Source of the DNA: Azophilus sp963663395 | Lineage (GTDB): Bacteria > Pseudomonadota > Gammaproteobacteria > Pseudomonadales > Azotimanducaceae | Reading direction: 5' to 3' | Assembly: GCA_963663395.1 (NCBI GenBank) | Contig: OY760226.1 | Coordinates: 5,022,001-5,086,000 of the forward strand | Length of the DNA: 64,000 bases | Part shown: positions 46,244 through 54,888 of the stretch, one piece after another | How positions within the stretch are numbered: the first letter of the stretch is position 1 | Layout: the number at the start of each line of letters is the position of its first letter | The notes under the pieces: model-generated | What the model saw: only the letters and a program-made list of their open reading frames with translations | Databases searched by the model: none | What the model was told of the DNA's origin: nothing | Program-made: the position numbers and the translations under genes

Positions 46244-48760
46244 TTACAGTCGATAAGTAACGCCAGCATTAATCTGTCTACCGCCGGAAACATAGGAGAT
46301 AAAGTCCGGCAACCCACTTGCGTCGGTAGTTCCGGTGGTTGCGTCATTGCCCTGATTAGGCGCCGCCGCACCGCTATTGTTATAGACCTCATTGGTCAGA
46401 TTAACGCCCCTGAGGAAGAACTCCCATCTGTCATCAGCAGCATAGAGACTCACTCCTGCATTGATCCACCAGTAGCTATCCTGGCGCACGTCTTCAGGCG
46501 GGAACTCCGGCACAGGGTTGTAGTCATCCTTGAAAGACGCGGTGAGATTAAGCGCCAGGTTCCAGTTGTCGCTGACCGATGCGGCATAGGTCAGACCCAG
46601 GGTGGCGCTCAGATCTGAGGCAAATGGCAAGTTGTCACCAGACCTGTCACTGCCGGTGAAATTCCCTGTAACCGGATGAGGTTCTTCGGTACATCCGAGG
46701 GCAATTGTCTGGCCGGGCCAACAGGGCGCGACAAACTCGTCAAACTCCGACTTGGCCCAGGCAACATTGGCAGCCAACGTTAATCCTTCAACCGGCGTTA
46801 CCCAAAGGGATTCCACTTCCAAGCCATCAACAGAGGCTTTCCCGGCGTTGAATATGCTGAATGAAAGCGAAGTGCCATCGAATCTGGAGAGTTGCAGGTC
46901 TTCATAGCCAAAGCTATAAGCCGTTACGTTGAAGCGCAAGGAACCGTCAAGTAGCGTCGACTTCATGCCGACCTCGAAACCGTCCACTTTCTCTTCGTTG
47001 TAAATATTGTCGAGAGAAGCACCCGGTGTACTAGCGATCGCCACCTTGGGGCCGATCCCATAGCTGATGTCATAACCACCGGACTTGAATCCTTCCCGGT
47101 AGCTGGCAAAGAACATGACATCATCATTGTACTGGTAGCTCAGTGTCACCTCCGGCGAGAAATTGTTCCAATCTTCCTTATCGTCAAGCAGGGGAATATC
47201 GATTCTGGGAACGGCGGGAAGTCCGAACTGGGGAGTGGGATGTCGTTCAACTTGTATGCGGTTTTCTTTTTCTTCAAACGAATAGCGTCCTCCAAAGGCA
47301 AGCGTCCAGTCTTCGCTCAAGTCCCAGTTTATCTGGCCGAACACTGAATATGAGGTACCTTCCTGGTCGGAAATCTGCCGACCGGCAAAAATCGGGAAAT
47401 CGCCCAGGATCGATATCAGGAACGGGGCCGAGTAGAAGCCACCAGCGATAACGTCGGTATCCCGTTCAATTTCCTTGTCTTCGTAGAAGGCACCGAGAGA
47501 AAAATTCACATTCCCATCGAAATTCGATATCAGGCGAAGCTCCTGGCTCCATTGATCAAGCTTCGTACCGTTGGTGACGGGCAATCCGGAAACAACTTGA
47601 AAACTGGCATCTGCAAAGCGTAATTCGTCGTTCTCGAAAAAGCCGGTTACCGACGTAAAGGTGAGACCATTGTCCGTGTGATACTCCATCTCCAACACGG
47701 CGAAATCGTTCTCATTGTCAAAAAATCCGTTGGTTTCACCTGCGAATTCACCATCTTTCAGAAGGCCGCTGAGCGCCGGGTTTATTCCCGGCGTAATCAC
47801 CTCGTCGTCCGCCTTGCAGTTGTCGACACCCGGCACCGGGTAGATCGCCTGCACCGTTCCAGTTCCGCACCAGACCTTTTGAATGCCGTCATAGGGTGTG
47901 CCTGTCTGGTTATCTTCCAGATGGGCGTACTTCAGCTTGGCAGAAAAGTTGTCCGTGGGTTCCCACAGCAGGGTCGCCAGCACGAATGAGGTCTCGAGCT
48001 CGGCATTTCCGGTCCCAAAAGCTGTCTGGACCGGGCCCGTGGGTCCTGTTTCAAACTGATCGGAGTTGATCACCTTGATCCAACTGTCGTCCGCATCAGA
48101 GCGGCCAAATGCGATGCGCGCACCAAGCGTGTCGCTCAAGGGGCCCGAAATTATCCCGCGTAGAGTCGTCTCTTCGGCCACGGTTTCATACATCCCTGTA
48201 AGTTCCAGTTCGAACTCATCCCCCGGATCGTTTGTATGAATCGCAATCACGCCACCGGGGCTGTTCTTGCCATAAAACAGCGCCTGCGGCCCTTTCAGCA
48301 CTTCGATCTGCCTGAGGTCAAACATGCCTGCATTCATCATTTGCGCACTATTGATCCCCATACCATCCACGTTGATGGCTACCGCCTGATCGAACGCAGG
48401 GTTTCCTGAACCCGTGCCGACACCTCGCAGATATATGAACCCGGAGGTCCCGGAGATTGTCTTGCTGGCAACCATCCCGGGTACGATGGTGGCAATGTCT
48501 TTGATCCCCTCGATACGCTGCGAGCTGATCGTATCCTCGGTAAGAACATTTACTACTACCGGCACTTCCTGCAGGGTCTCTTGCCGTTTTCGTGCCGTGA
48601 CCACAATTTCTTCAATTGCTTGTGCGCTCTGCGCCCAAACCACTTGAGCAGGTATCAGCATCGAGGTGGCCATCAGCGCAACTACCGTCGTGACCGGAGT
48701 GAGTCGCGTTAACCTAGAGTACGCCCGTTCAATAGGATTCAATTTCATTCCCCTTTTCAA
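46244..48760 (-). CDS. TonB-dependent outer-membrane receptor
   Basis: An 838-aa receptor: long signal peptide ending VVWAQS, TonB-box region IEEIVVTARKRQETLQEVP, plug (GFIYLRGVGTG, RQIEVLKGPQALFYGKNSPGGVIAI) and a barrel ending INAGVTYRL. It is the first gene of the run TonB receptor - two acyl-CoA dehydrogenases - carboxylase, which suggests it imports their hydrophobic substrate. Start at 48760 or at the Met four codons later (48748). A conserved regulatory element lies 23 bp upstream. Confidence 0.92.
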   Translation of the reverse strand: MKRGMKLNPIERAYSRLTRLTPVTTVVALMATSMLIPAQVVWAQSAQAIEEIVVTARKRQETLQEVPVVVNVLTEDTISSQRIEGIKDIATIVPGMVASKTISGTSGFIYLRGVGTGSGNPAFDQAVAINVDGMGINSAQMMNAGMFDLRQIEVLKGPQALFYGKNSPGGVIAIHTNDPGDEFELELTGMYETVAEETTLRGIISGPLSDTLGARIAFGRSDADDSWIKVINSDQFETGPTGPVQTAFGTGNAELETSFVLATLLWEPTDNFSAKLKYAHLEDNQTGTPYDGIQKVWCGTGTVQAIYPVPGVDNCKADDEVITPGINPALSGLLKDGEFAGETNGFFDNENDFAVLEMEYHTDNGLTFTSVTGFFENDELRFADASFQVVSGLPVTNGTKLDQWSQELRLISNFDGNVNFSLGAFYEDKEIERDTDVIAGGFYSAPFLISILGDFPIFAGRQISDQEGTSYSVFGQINWDLSEDWTLAFGGRYSFEEKENRIQVERHPTPQFGLPAVPRIDIPLLDDKEDWNNFSPEVTLSYQYNDDVMFFASYREGFKSGGYDISYGIGPKVAIASTPGASLDNIYNEEKVDGFEVGMKSTLLDGSLRFNVTAYSFGYEDLQLSRFDGTSLSFSIFNAGKASVDGLEVESLWVTPVEGLTLAANVAWAKSEFDEFVAPCWPGQTIALGCTEEPHPVTGNFTGSDRSGDNLPFASDLSATLGLTYAASVSDNWNLALNLTASFKDDYNPVPEFPPEDVRQDSYWWINAGVSLYAADDRWEFFLRGVNLTNEVYNNSGAAAPNQGNDATTGTTDASGLPDFISYVSGGRQINAGVTYRL

Positions 48761-48782
48761 GTAGACGTTTTCGGCGACAAAT

Positions 48783-48852
48783 GGTCATTGCTACAAAATA
48801 TGAACCACGTGTACCGAGGTAACAATGATACATCATTGATGCATTGTGTCTA
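48783..48852. promoter_or_regulatory. Conserved upstream element, copy A
   Basis: TCATTGCTACAA (48785-48796), ACAATGATACAT (48822-48833) and ATTGTGTCTA (48843-48852) recur in the same order at 54803-54869, with spacings 37/21 here and 36/21 there. ACAATG and CATTGT make an inverted repeat. On the minus strand TTGTTA and CATATT 17 bp apart give a plausible promoter for the TonB receptor, so the inverted repeat is a candidate operator just upstream of the -35 box. Confidence 0.6.
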
Positions 48853-48974
48853 CATCGAAAAACGGAGAAAACGAAGGCGATTCCTCTTTGAACGAAGCAG
48901 GCCAGCCGGGGGCAGAAAGCACCCCTTTGAACCAAAGTGAAGAAGACCTGGCCAAGGGACTTTCATTGGCATGA
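48846..48974 (+). other. Short frame, possible regulator N-terminus remnant
   Basis: GTG 48846 opens a 42-codon frame whose product (GDSSLNEAGQPGAESTPLNQ, then SEEDLAKGLSLA) looks like the flexible N-terminal arm of a TetR-type regulator, stopped by TGA where relatives would have Trp. No HTH follows in frame. It may be a broken divergent regulator gene or chance. Confidence 0.25.
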
Positions 48975-49369
48975 ATTATTCAGACCCCGACTGGAGTCGC
49001 CGTCAACCAGAGCCGAGGTGTCAATAGACCACCGACGCAGTCGCCCCTCCGTCGATGGCGATAGTCTGTCCAGTAAGTGCGGAGAGAAGTGGCCCCGGAA
49101 ATTTGAACAACACCCTAAACTCGCTGCCGAGCCGTACAAAGAATGGGCGCCACTTCAATCGGTAGAGTCTCAACGAAAGGACTGCGCCGACTGCACTGCC
49201 GATAGCGCCTGTTTCCCACCCCGCATCAATTGTGGTCCACTATTGGTCTGATATCCAATCTTACATATTATGTTTTCTGTGTCATGTGTATATTGCACAG
49301 AAACGCGTTATGCCACATCTTTTGTACTTTGTTCAATTTAATCCAAGGAGCGGGGAAAACTCTGAACCC
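48975..49369. other. Decayed intergenic region upstream of the thioesterase gene
   Basis: No intact gene. It holds an SDR C-terminal remnant on the minus strand (49021 to about 49110) and AT-rich sequence at 49245-49340 likely to contain the thioesterase promoter. Confidence 0.45.
49021..49110 (-). pseudogene. SDR-family C-terminal remnant
   Basis: Read on the minus strand, the sequence ends LTGQTIAIDGGATASVVY followed by TGA (49021-49023). LTGQ-x-IxIDGG is the standard C-terminal block of short-chain dehydrogenases. Nothing upstream in frame resembles the rest of the enzyme, so only the tail survives. Confidence 0.6.
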
Positions 49370-50245
49370 ATGACATTGACTGACGCCATATTTGAACAGC
49401 TCGACCTTGAGCACATAGAAGAGAATCTGTTTCGAGGCTTCGCCCAAGATCATGGTGCGGATCGAGTCTTTGGCGGTCAGGTGATCGGGCAAGCTCTGGT
49501 TGCCGCCGGACGAACAGTGAAAGACCGCCCCTGCCATTCACTACATGTTTATTTCCTTCGACCGGGCGACCCGAAGATACCCATCCTCTACGAGGTCGAC
49601 CGCATCAGGGACGGTGGTAGTTTCACGACACGGCGGGTAGTCGCCATTCAGAAGGGGGAAGCGATCTTCAGCATGTCCGCATCTTTCCAATCGATTGAAG
49701 ACAGCCTGGAGCACCAGATCGAGATGCCTGACGTACCAGCACCGGAAGAACTCCCCACAGAAGAAGAGCTTCTTGAACGGCTTCTGATCGAATTTCCCGA
49801 GGTGGATGAGAGTTTAATTCGGATGGCACACGGCGAGCGACCGTTAGATGTAAGACGGGTTCAGGATTTCAATTACTTCAACCCGAAAGCAATGCCGCCA
49901 GTCAAACACATCTGGTACCGCTCGAAGATAAAACTGGGTAACGACCTTACGAGGCACCAGTGCCTGCTGGCCTATGCATCGGACGTGGGCTTTCTTAGTA
50001 CCACCAGCATGCCCCACGGCAAATCATTCATGTCAGGCCTGATGATGGCCAGTATCGATCACTCCATTTGGTTTCACCGAGCGTTCAACCTCGAACACTG
50101 GATATTGATCGCCATGGAAAGCACGCTATCAGCAGGTTCCCGGGGCTTCGTCCGCGCCAGCATGTTCACCCGGGATGGCACGCTCATCGGCTCAGCCACC
50201 CAGGAAGGCCTGATACGTGACATCGGAAAATTGAGGGTAAGATGA
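49370..50245 (+). CDS. Acyl-CoA thioesterase II (TesB-like)
   Basis: A 291-aa double-hotdog thioesterase: FRGFAQDHGADRVFGGQVIGQAL, HSLHVYFLRPGDP (first hotdog), and MASIDHSIWFHRAF with the catalytic Asp-region, then ESTLSAGSRGFVRASMFTRDGTLIGSATQEGL. It hydrolyses acyl-CoA to free acid and CoA, perhaps to release products or relieve CoA trapping. ATG 49370 fits the family start; 49310 and 49232 are also open. Upstream of the P450 by 157 bp. Confidence 0.9.
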   Translation: MTLTDAIFEQLDLEHIEENLFRGFAQDHGADRVFGGQVIGQALVAAGRTVKDRPCHSLHVYFLRPGDPKIPILYEVDRIRDGGSFTTRRVVAIQKGEAIFSMSASFQSIEDSLEHQIEMPDVPAPEELPTEEELLERLLIEFPEVDESLIRMAHGERPLDVRRVQDFNYFNPKAMPPVKHIWYRSKIKLGNDLTRHQCLLAYASDVGFLSTTSMPHGKSFMSGLMMASIDHSIWFHRAFNLEHWILIAMESTLSAGSRGFVRASMFTRDGTLIGSATQEGLIRDIGKLRVR

Positions 50246-50402
50246 TAGCGGGATCTCAGGAGGCAAAATAAAAGAACGTACAGAGTGTAACGAGGAGTAG
50301 CATATGACTGTAGGACTGATAGTGATACTGACCGTTGCCAAAAGAAGGAACGCTGAATTCGAGGCCCCGATGCATTCGCACTAGCCGCCTGGAGGTTAAA
50401 GA

Positions 50403-51659
50403 ATGAGTGAAATAGAGAAAAAGGACGCCAACAGCGTCGCCCTGGAGCAGATTGACGTCAGTGATCCGCGCATTTTTGGCGATGACACGTGGCAGCCCTG
50501 GTTTGCACGCCTGCGGGCAGAGTCACCGGTGCATTACTGCGCAGATTCTCCCCTCGGGGCCTACTGGTCAGTCACGACTCACGATCTGATTAAACAGGTG
50601 AACTCAAACCACGGCGTTTTCTCTTCGGCACAGGGGATGACTATCCTGGATGTAGAAGATTCAAGCCTGAGTGAAGCAGACCTGGCCATGGAAAACTTTA
50701 TCACCATGGACCCGCCGGAGCATGACGTGCAACGCGCCGCAGTTGCTCCTTCTGTTGCACCCAGCAACCTTGCCAACCTGGAGCCGCTGATACGGGAACG
50801 CGCTGCAGATATTCTCGATAACCTGCCGGTTGGGGAAACCATCAACTGGGTGGATGAAGTCTCTATAGAATTGACGGCCCGAATGCTCGCCACCCTCTTC
50901 GACTTCCCTTACGAGGAAAGGCGCAAGCTGGTTCACTGGTCTGACGTATCAACCAACATACCGGAAACCACAGGTGTCGAGATCGACATGAAACAGATGA
51001 AGGCGGAGCTAACGGCTTGTGCAGGCGCCTTCATGCAACTCTGGCAGGAACGGGCTGCGGCAGAACCGAATTTTGACCTGATCTCCATGCTGGCCCATGG
51101 AGAAGACACCAAAGACATGATCAACAACCCGATGCTGTTCCTGGGCAATATCATCCTCCTGATCGTTGGCGGCAATGACACCACACGAAACAGTATTTCC
51201 GGTGGGGTTATCGCCCTGAACCAGTTTCCTGATGAATACGCCAAGCTTAGAGAAAACCCGGACCTTATTCCCAATATGGTCTCTGAAATAGTGCGTTGGC
51301 AGACACCCGTCATTCATATGCGCAGGACCGCACTACAAGATACGGAACTTGGCGGCAAGACCATCAAGGCGGGTGACAAGGTCGTGATGTGGTACCTGTC
51401 CGGCAATAGGGATGAAAATGTTTTCCAGGACGCTGACAGACTCATCACCGACCGGCCTAATGCAAGGGCCCACGTTTCATTCGGCTTCGGTATTCACCGC
51501 TGTATGGGTAACCGGTTGGCTGAAATGCAGCTCAGAGTCCTCTGGGAAGAGATCATGAAACGATTCGACAAGGTAGACATGGTTGGCGATGTGGTCCGAC
51601 AGCCAAACAATTTTATTCGGAGTATTGCGGATGTCCCGGTGAGGTTGATTTCAAAATGA
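50403..51659 (+). CDS. Cytochrome P450, CYP153-like
   Basis: A 418-aa soluble P450. I-helix GGNDTTRNSISGGV (Thr for O2 activation), ExxR EIVRW, and the haem loop FGFGIHRCMGNRLAEMQLR with Cys367 as thiolate ligand. The heme loop plus WQTPVIHMRRTALQDTELGGK and VVMWYLSGNRDENVF are very close to CYP153 alkane/fatty-acid omega-hydroxylases. So terminal hydroxylation of an aliphatic or cyclic hydrocarbon is predicted. Electron partners (ferredoxin and reductase) are not in the window. GGAGG lies upstream of the ATG. Overlaps the NTF2-like gene by 4 bp. Confidence 0.92.
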   Translation: MSEIEKKDANSVALEQIDVSDPRIFGDDTWQPWFARLRAESPVHYCADSPLGAYWSVTTHDLIKQVNSNHGVFSSAQGMTILDVEDSSLSEADLAMENFITMDPPEHDVQRAAVAPSVAPSNLANLEPLIRERAADILDNLPVGETINWVDEVSIELTARMLATLFDFPYEERRKLVHWSDVSTNIPETTGVEIDMKQMKAELTACAGAFMQLWQERAAAEPNFDLISMLAHGEDTKDMINNPMLFLGNIILLIVGGNDTTRNSISGGVIALNQFPDEYAKLRENPDLIPNMVSEIVRWQTPVIHMRRTALQDTELGGKTIKAGDKVVMWYLSGNRDENVFQDADRLITDRPNARAHVSFGFGIHRCMGNRLAEMQLRVLWEEIMKRFDKVDMVGDVVRQPNNFIRSIADVPVRLISK

Positions 51660-52039
51660 CGACAAGAACACCAGCGGAAGTAGTCGAAGCCTACAACTAT
51701 GAGTTGTGGAACAAAAAGAACTATCAACTCGGCAGGGAACTGATCGCCGATCGAGTGTTTCGGCATTATCCCGGATCCGTTCAGGAGATGACAAAAGAAG
51801 AATCTATCCAGCGCGTCAAAGATGCCTATGCAAATGTATTCTCGGAGATTGAATTCACCATCCACAAGCTATTGGTAGACGGAGAATTTGTGACGCTGCT
51901 CTGGGAAATGCATGCAACGACGCTCGAGGCACAGGATTTCGTTTACAGCTGTATCGAAGTTTTTAGAGTCGTCGACGGCAAAATCTGTGAATTCTGGAAT
52001 CCCATACAGCCCGAGGAATCAAACGGGGTCTGGGGTTAG
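51656..52039 (+). CDS. NTF2/SnoaL-like protein
   Basis: A 127-aa alpha+beta barrel of the NTF2-like superfamily: VVEAYNYELWNKKNYQLGRELIADRVFRHYPG at the N-terminus and SCIEVFRVVDGKICEFWNPIQ at the C-terminus. Members act as isomerases, hydrolases or binding proteins. The ATGA overlap with the P450 gene implies the two proteins work together, and the pair is echoed in the remnant at 54889-55191. Confidence 0.85.
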   Translation: MTTRTPAEVVEAYNYELWNKKNYQLGRELIADRVFRHYPGSVQEMTKEESIQRVKDAYANVFSEIEFTIHKLLVDGEFVTLLWEMHATTLEAQDFVYSCIEVFRVVDGKICEFWNPIQPEESNGVWG

Positions 52040-52073
52040 AAAACGACCACGCTTGAACGCCGAGCACTGATTA

Positions 52074-52804
52074 CTAAGTTGAAAACGAAGCACCGCCAAA
52101 TGCCGCTTCAATCTCCGTAGATCTCTTGAAAAAGTCCTGCAGTATGTGTTCGTGGGTGGGGATATAGAATTGCTTGTCGGCTACACCTCCAAGAATGATG
52201 TCAGCCGCTTCATCGGGACTGATATTCGGAGGCACATCGAGATCTGGCGGTAGTGCACCCATGTCTGGCAGGGCAAGTGTGCCTGAACCGCCAAACTCGT
52301 CCTGGCGTTTTTGAACAGAAGACATGATTTCAGTCTTGACCCCTCCGGGAATTGCCAGGCTGATTCCTATGTCTTCATTCCCAAGTTCGAACCTGAAGCT
52401 CTCGGCCATCGAGAGCAGCGCGTGTTTCGTCATGTTGTAGCCGCCGCAGCCACTGTATCGTCCGAAGCTAGGAAGCGACAGACTGTTCTCGGAACCCGTA
52501 AAAGTGATGTGCGCATTTGTGCTGCCTGTTTTTCTGGTCTCGTCAAGGAAGCGCCTGGCGCACTGCAAAGCACCAAAGACATTTACCCTGAACATCCAGT
52601 CAAGATCTGAAAATTTCAGCTCCTCCAGTTTCCCGAGCTGAACGACACCAGCGTTAACAAACGCGAGTTCAATTGTCCCCAAATCTTCGAAGGCTTTGGC
52701 AAATACCTCGCTAACCTGGTCTTGATCTGCTACATCGCATTGATAGGCGCGCGCTACGCCACCCGAGGATTTAACTTCCTCCACGACCGTTTGCGCATTA
52801 GTTA
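52074..52804 (-). pseudogene. Short-chain dehydrogenase/reductase, 3' part (gene split by the insertion sequence)
   Basis: The C-terminal ~240 residues of a classical SDR: CDVADQDQ, LAFVNAGVVQLG (NAG motif), FTGSENSLS (catalytic Ser region), YNMTKHALL (YxxxK catalytic pair). The nucleotide-binding N-terminus is missing here but lies at 54530-54650 on the other side of the insertion. Joining both across one TAGTTA copy gives a continuous 281-aa SDR (about DIDLTNAQTVVEEVKSSGG at the junction). It probably oxidised the alcohol made by the P450. Now inactive. Confidence 0.85.
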
Positions 52805-54529
52805 GTTCCTGTCCGTAAACTCATAACGGATTGATTTGGTTGAACAAATTGTCGTTTCAGGTGGCTTAAAACCGGCGTTTCCGATATCCTGTGTTTTCAC
52901 TTTCCTAATAAAAACACTGGAAAACCAAAAACGCCGGAGGTCGCAATGCGCGCAAAACGCACCGCTCAAACCAGTCTATTCGATCCCCAAGTCCTTGACC
53001 ACCCCGTCGCCGACGAACTGGAATGGGCGTCCGCGTGGCTCGACGCGCACCCCGAATTGCTCGACGAGATCGCCGCCGACCCCGATGGCGGGGTAGGGTC
53101 GAGCCTGGGCCGTCACGGCCTGACCCGCGAGACGATTCTGCGTTGCGCGGTGCTCATGCATCTGCGCGGCGAGAGCTACCGGGGACTGGCATTCACGCTA
53201 CGGGATTCGCTCTCGGCGCAACGCTTCGCACGGCTCGATCCGACGCGGCGGGCGCCGGGAAAATCGGTGCTGCAGGCCACCGTCGGGGCGATCGGCGCCG
53301 CGACCTGGGAAGCGATCAACCGAACCTTACTGGCGGTGGCGCACGGCTCAGGGGTCGAGATGGGGAAGGCGGTGCGCGTCGATTCCACGGTGACCGAGAC
53401 GCACATCCTTGAGCCCTCGGACAGCCGGCTACTGTTCGACGGGGTGCGCGTGCTGACGCAGCTGTTGCGCAAGGCGCGAGACGAGTTGGGCGCGTCGGCC
53501 ATCGACTTCCACGATCATTGCCGGGCCGCGAAGCGGCGGGCGCTGGAGGTTGGCTCGCAACGCGGGGCCCAACGGCGCGCCAAGACCTACCGTAAGCTGT
53601 TGCGTCTGACCGGGCGGACGATGGGTTACATCGAGGCGGCGTTGCCGGCGGTGGCAGTGGCGGGCACGGCCTGGAGCCGGGATTGGGTGGAGACCGCGAC
53701 GGCCTATCTGGATTTGCTCGGCAAAGTGACGGACCAGACGGAGCGACGGGTGTTCGATGGCGAGACGGTGCCGGCGGGCGAGAAGGTGGTGAGCCTGTTC
53801 GAGCCGCACACCGACATCATCGTCAAGGGCGGCCGCGTGACGCGTTACGGCCACAAGATCAACCTGGCCACGGGGCGGAGCGGGCTGGTGCTCGACGTGG
53901 TGGTGGAGGACGGCAACCCGGCGGACAGCGCGCGTTGTCTGCCGATGCTTCAGCGGCATATCGAGCACTACGGCTCGGCGCCGTCGCGGGTGGCCTTCGA
54001 TGGCGGCTACGCCTCGCGCGCGAACCTCAACGACGCCAAGGCGCTGGGCATCGAGCACGTCGTGTTCCACAAGAAGCGCGGCCTGAAGGCCGCGGACATG
54101 ACCTCCTCGTCGTGGCTGTACGGGCAGCTCAAGCGTTTCCGCGCCGGCGTCGAGGCGGGCATCTCCTACCTGAAACGGTGCTTCGGCCTGGGGCGTTGCC
54201 TGTGGCGCGGCTTGCCGCGCTTCAAGGCCTACGTCCAATCGGCGGTGTTCGCCCACAACCTGATGCGTCTGGTTCGCTTGCATCCCCAGCCGGCCTGACG
54301 CCGCTGTCCGCCATCGCCGCCAGCCGGTTGGAACAACCGGCGCGTGCTCGTGCCCGCCCGCCCCGAAGACACGGGAAACCCGGCGAAACGAGACCCGCGG
54401 ACCGCGACTGCGGCGTGCTGGGCGAAGCCGGATCGTTTTTTTTTTGCTTGGCGGAGCGCTCTTTGAGATAATTCGCAGTCGCTTTCCCCCAGCATCCCGC
54501 CCTCGAATTCCGCTTTTACGGACAAGAAC
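52805..54529 (+). mobile_element. Insertion sequence, ISNCY-like, 1725 bp
   Basis: The ends are imperfect inverted repeats: GTTCCTGTCCGTAAA at 52805 and its partner GTTCTTGTCCGTAAA read inward from 54529 (14 of 15 match). The target TAGTTA is duplicated at 52799-52804 and 54530-54535. One transposase gene fills it. It is clearly more GC-rich than its surroundings. The insertion split an SDR gene; near-perfect ends and a perfect duplication suggest a recent event. Confidence 0.88.
52946..54298 (+). CDS. DDE transposase, ISNCY-like
   Basis: A 450-aa transposase. DDE-type residues are likely Asp in VRVDSTVTET, Asp in VAFDGGYASR and Glu in RAGVEAGISYLKR. The arrangement and the long insertion between first and second Asp are as in ISNCY-type elements. 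GGAGG precedes the ATG. The reading frame is intact, so the element may be active. Confidence 0.85.
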   Translation: MRAKRTAQTSLFDPQVLDHPVADELEWASAWLDAHPELLDEIAADPDGGVGSSLGRHGLTRETILRCAVLMHLRGESYRGLAFTLRDSLSAQRFARLDPTRRAPGKSVLQATVGAIGAATWEAINRTLLAVAHGSGVEMGKAVRVDSTVTETHILEPSDSRLLFDGVRVLTQLLRKARDELGASAIDFHDHCRAAKRRALEVGSQRGAQRRAKTYRKLLRLTGRTMGYIEAALPAVAVAGTAWSRDWVETATAYLDLLGKVTDQTERRVFDGETVPAGEKVVSLFEPHTDIIVKGGRVTRYGHKINLATGRSGLVLDVVVEDGNPADSARCLPMLQRHIEHYGSAPSRVAFDGGYASRANLNDAKALGIEHVVFHKKRGLKAADMTSSSWLYGQLKRFRAGVEAGISYLKRCFGLGRCLWRGLPRFKAYVQSAVFAHNLMRLVRLHPQPA

Positions 54530-54650
54530 TAGTTAGGTCAATATCTGCAATGGCGACCTTCGAACCTGCTTTAGCCAGGGCAATAGCCAAAGAACGACCA
54601 ATGCCAGTAGCGCCTCCCGTGACAATTGCCGATTTTCCATCGTAATTCAT
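54530..54650 (-). pseudogene. Short-chain dehydrogenase/reductase, 5' part (gene split by the insertion sequence)
   Basis: From ATG 54650 (AAAGGA upstream) the product reads MNYDGKSAIVTGGATGIGRS and on to AGSKVAIADIDLT, i.e. the TGxxxGxG NAD(P)-binding motif and the first beta-alpha-beta unit of an SDR. It stops at the insertion sequence; the rest is at 52074-52798. The 121 bases end one base into a codon that is completed exactly by the 3' part. Confidence 0.88.
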
Positions 54651-54888
54651 ATCCATTCCTTTGCTTTCCGGCCGCAGGTCTAAACTAAAGGACCCCGCCG
54701 GCGGGTTTCCCTTGGCTGTCTGCTATGAGACCGGGAGTAAAATCAGCAAGATTTTCCACCGACGAGGTTGATCTATCTAACGCTCAGGATCCGACCTGAC
54801 GATCATTGCTACAAGTAGTGAGTTCTGTATACTCGGGCACAATGATACATTAATATAGTATTGTGTCTATGCGGAAAAAGGCGCGGTC
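54651..54888. other. Divergent regulatory region
   Basis: 238 bp between the SDR start (minus) and the P450/NTF2 remnant (plus). It contains conserved element copy B at 54803-54869 and no gene. Confidence 0.5.
54803..54869. promoter_or_regulatory. Conserved upstream element, copy B
   Basis: TCATTGCTACAA (54803-54814), ACAATGATACAT (54839-54850) and ATTGTGTCTA (54860-54869) match copy A at 48783-48852 in order and spacing. CACAATGATAC and GTATTGTG form an inverted repeat around TTAATATA, a good operator candidate. It lies between the SDR gene and the P450 remnant and probably controlled both. Confidence 0.6.

Noticed and set aside
48972..48974. TGA ending the short frame at 48846, considered as recoded Sec
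   Set aside because: The family would have Trp here, nothing protein-like follows in frame, and no suitable hairpin is seen.
54431..54450. T10 tract near the right end of the ISNCY-like element as an intrinsic terminator
   Set aside because: Only a GGC/GCC mini-stem precedes the T run; too weak to call.
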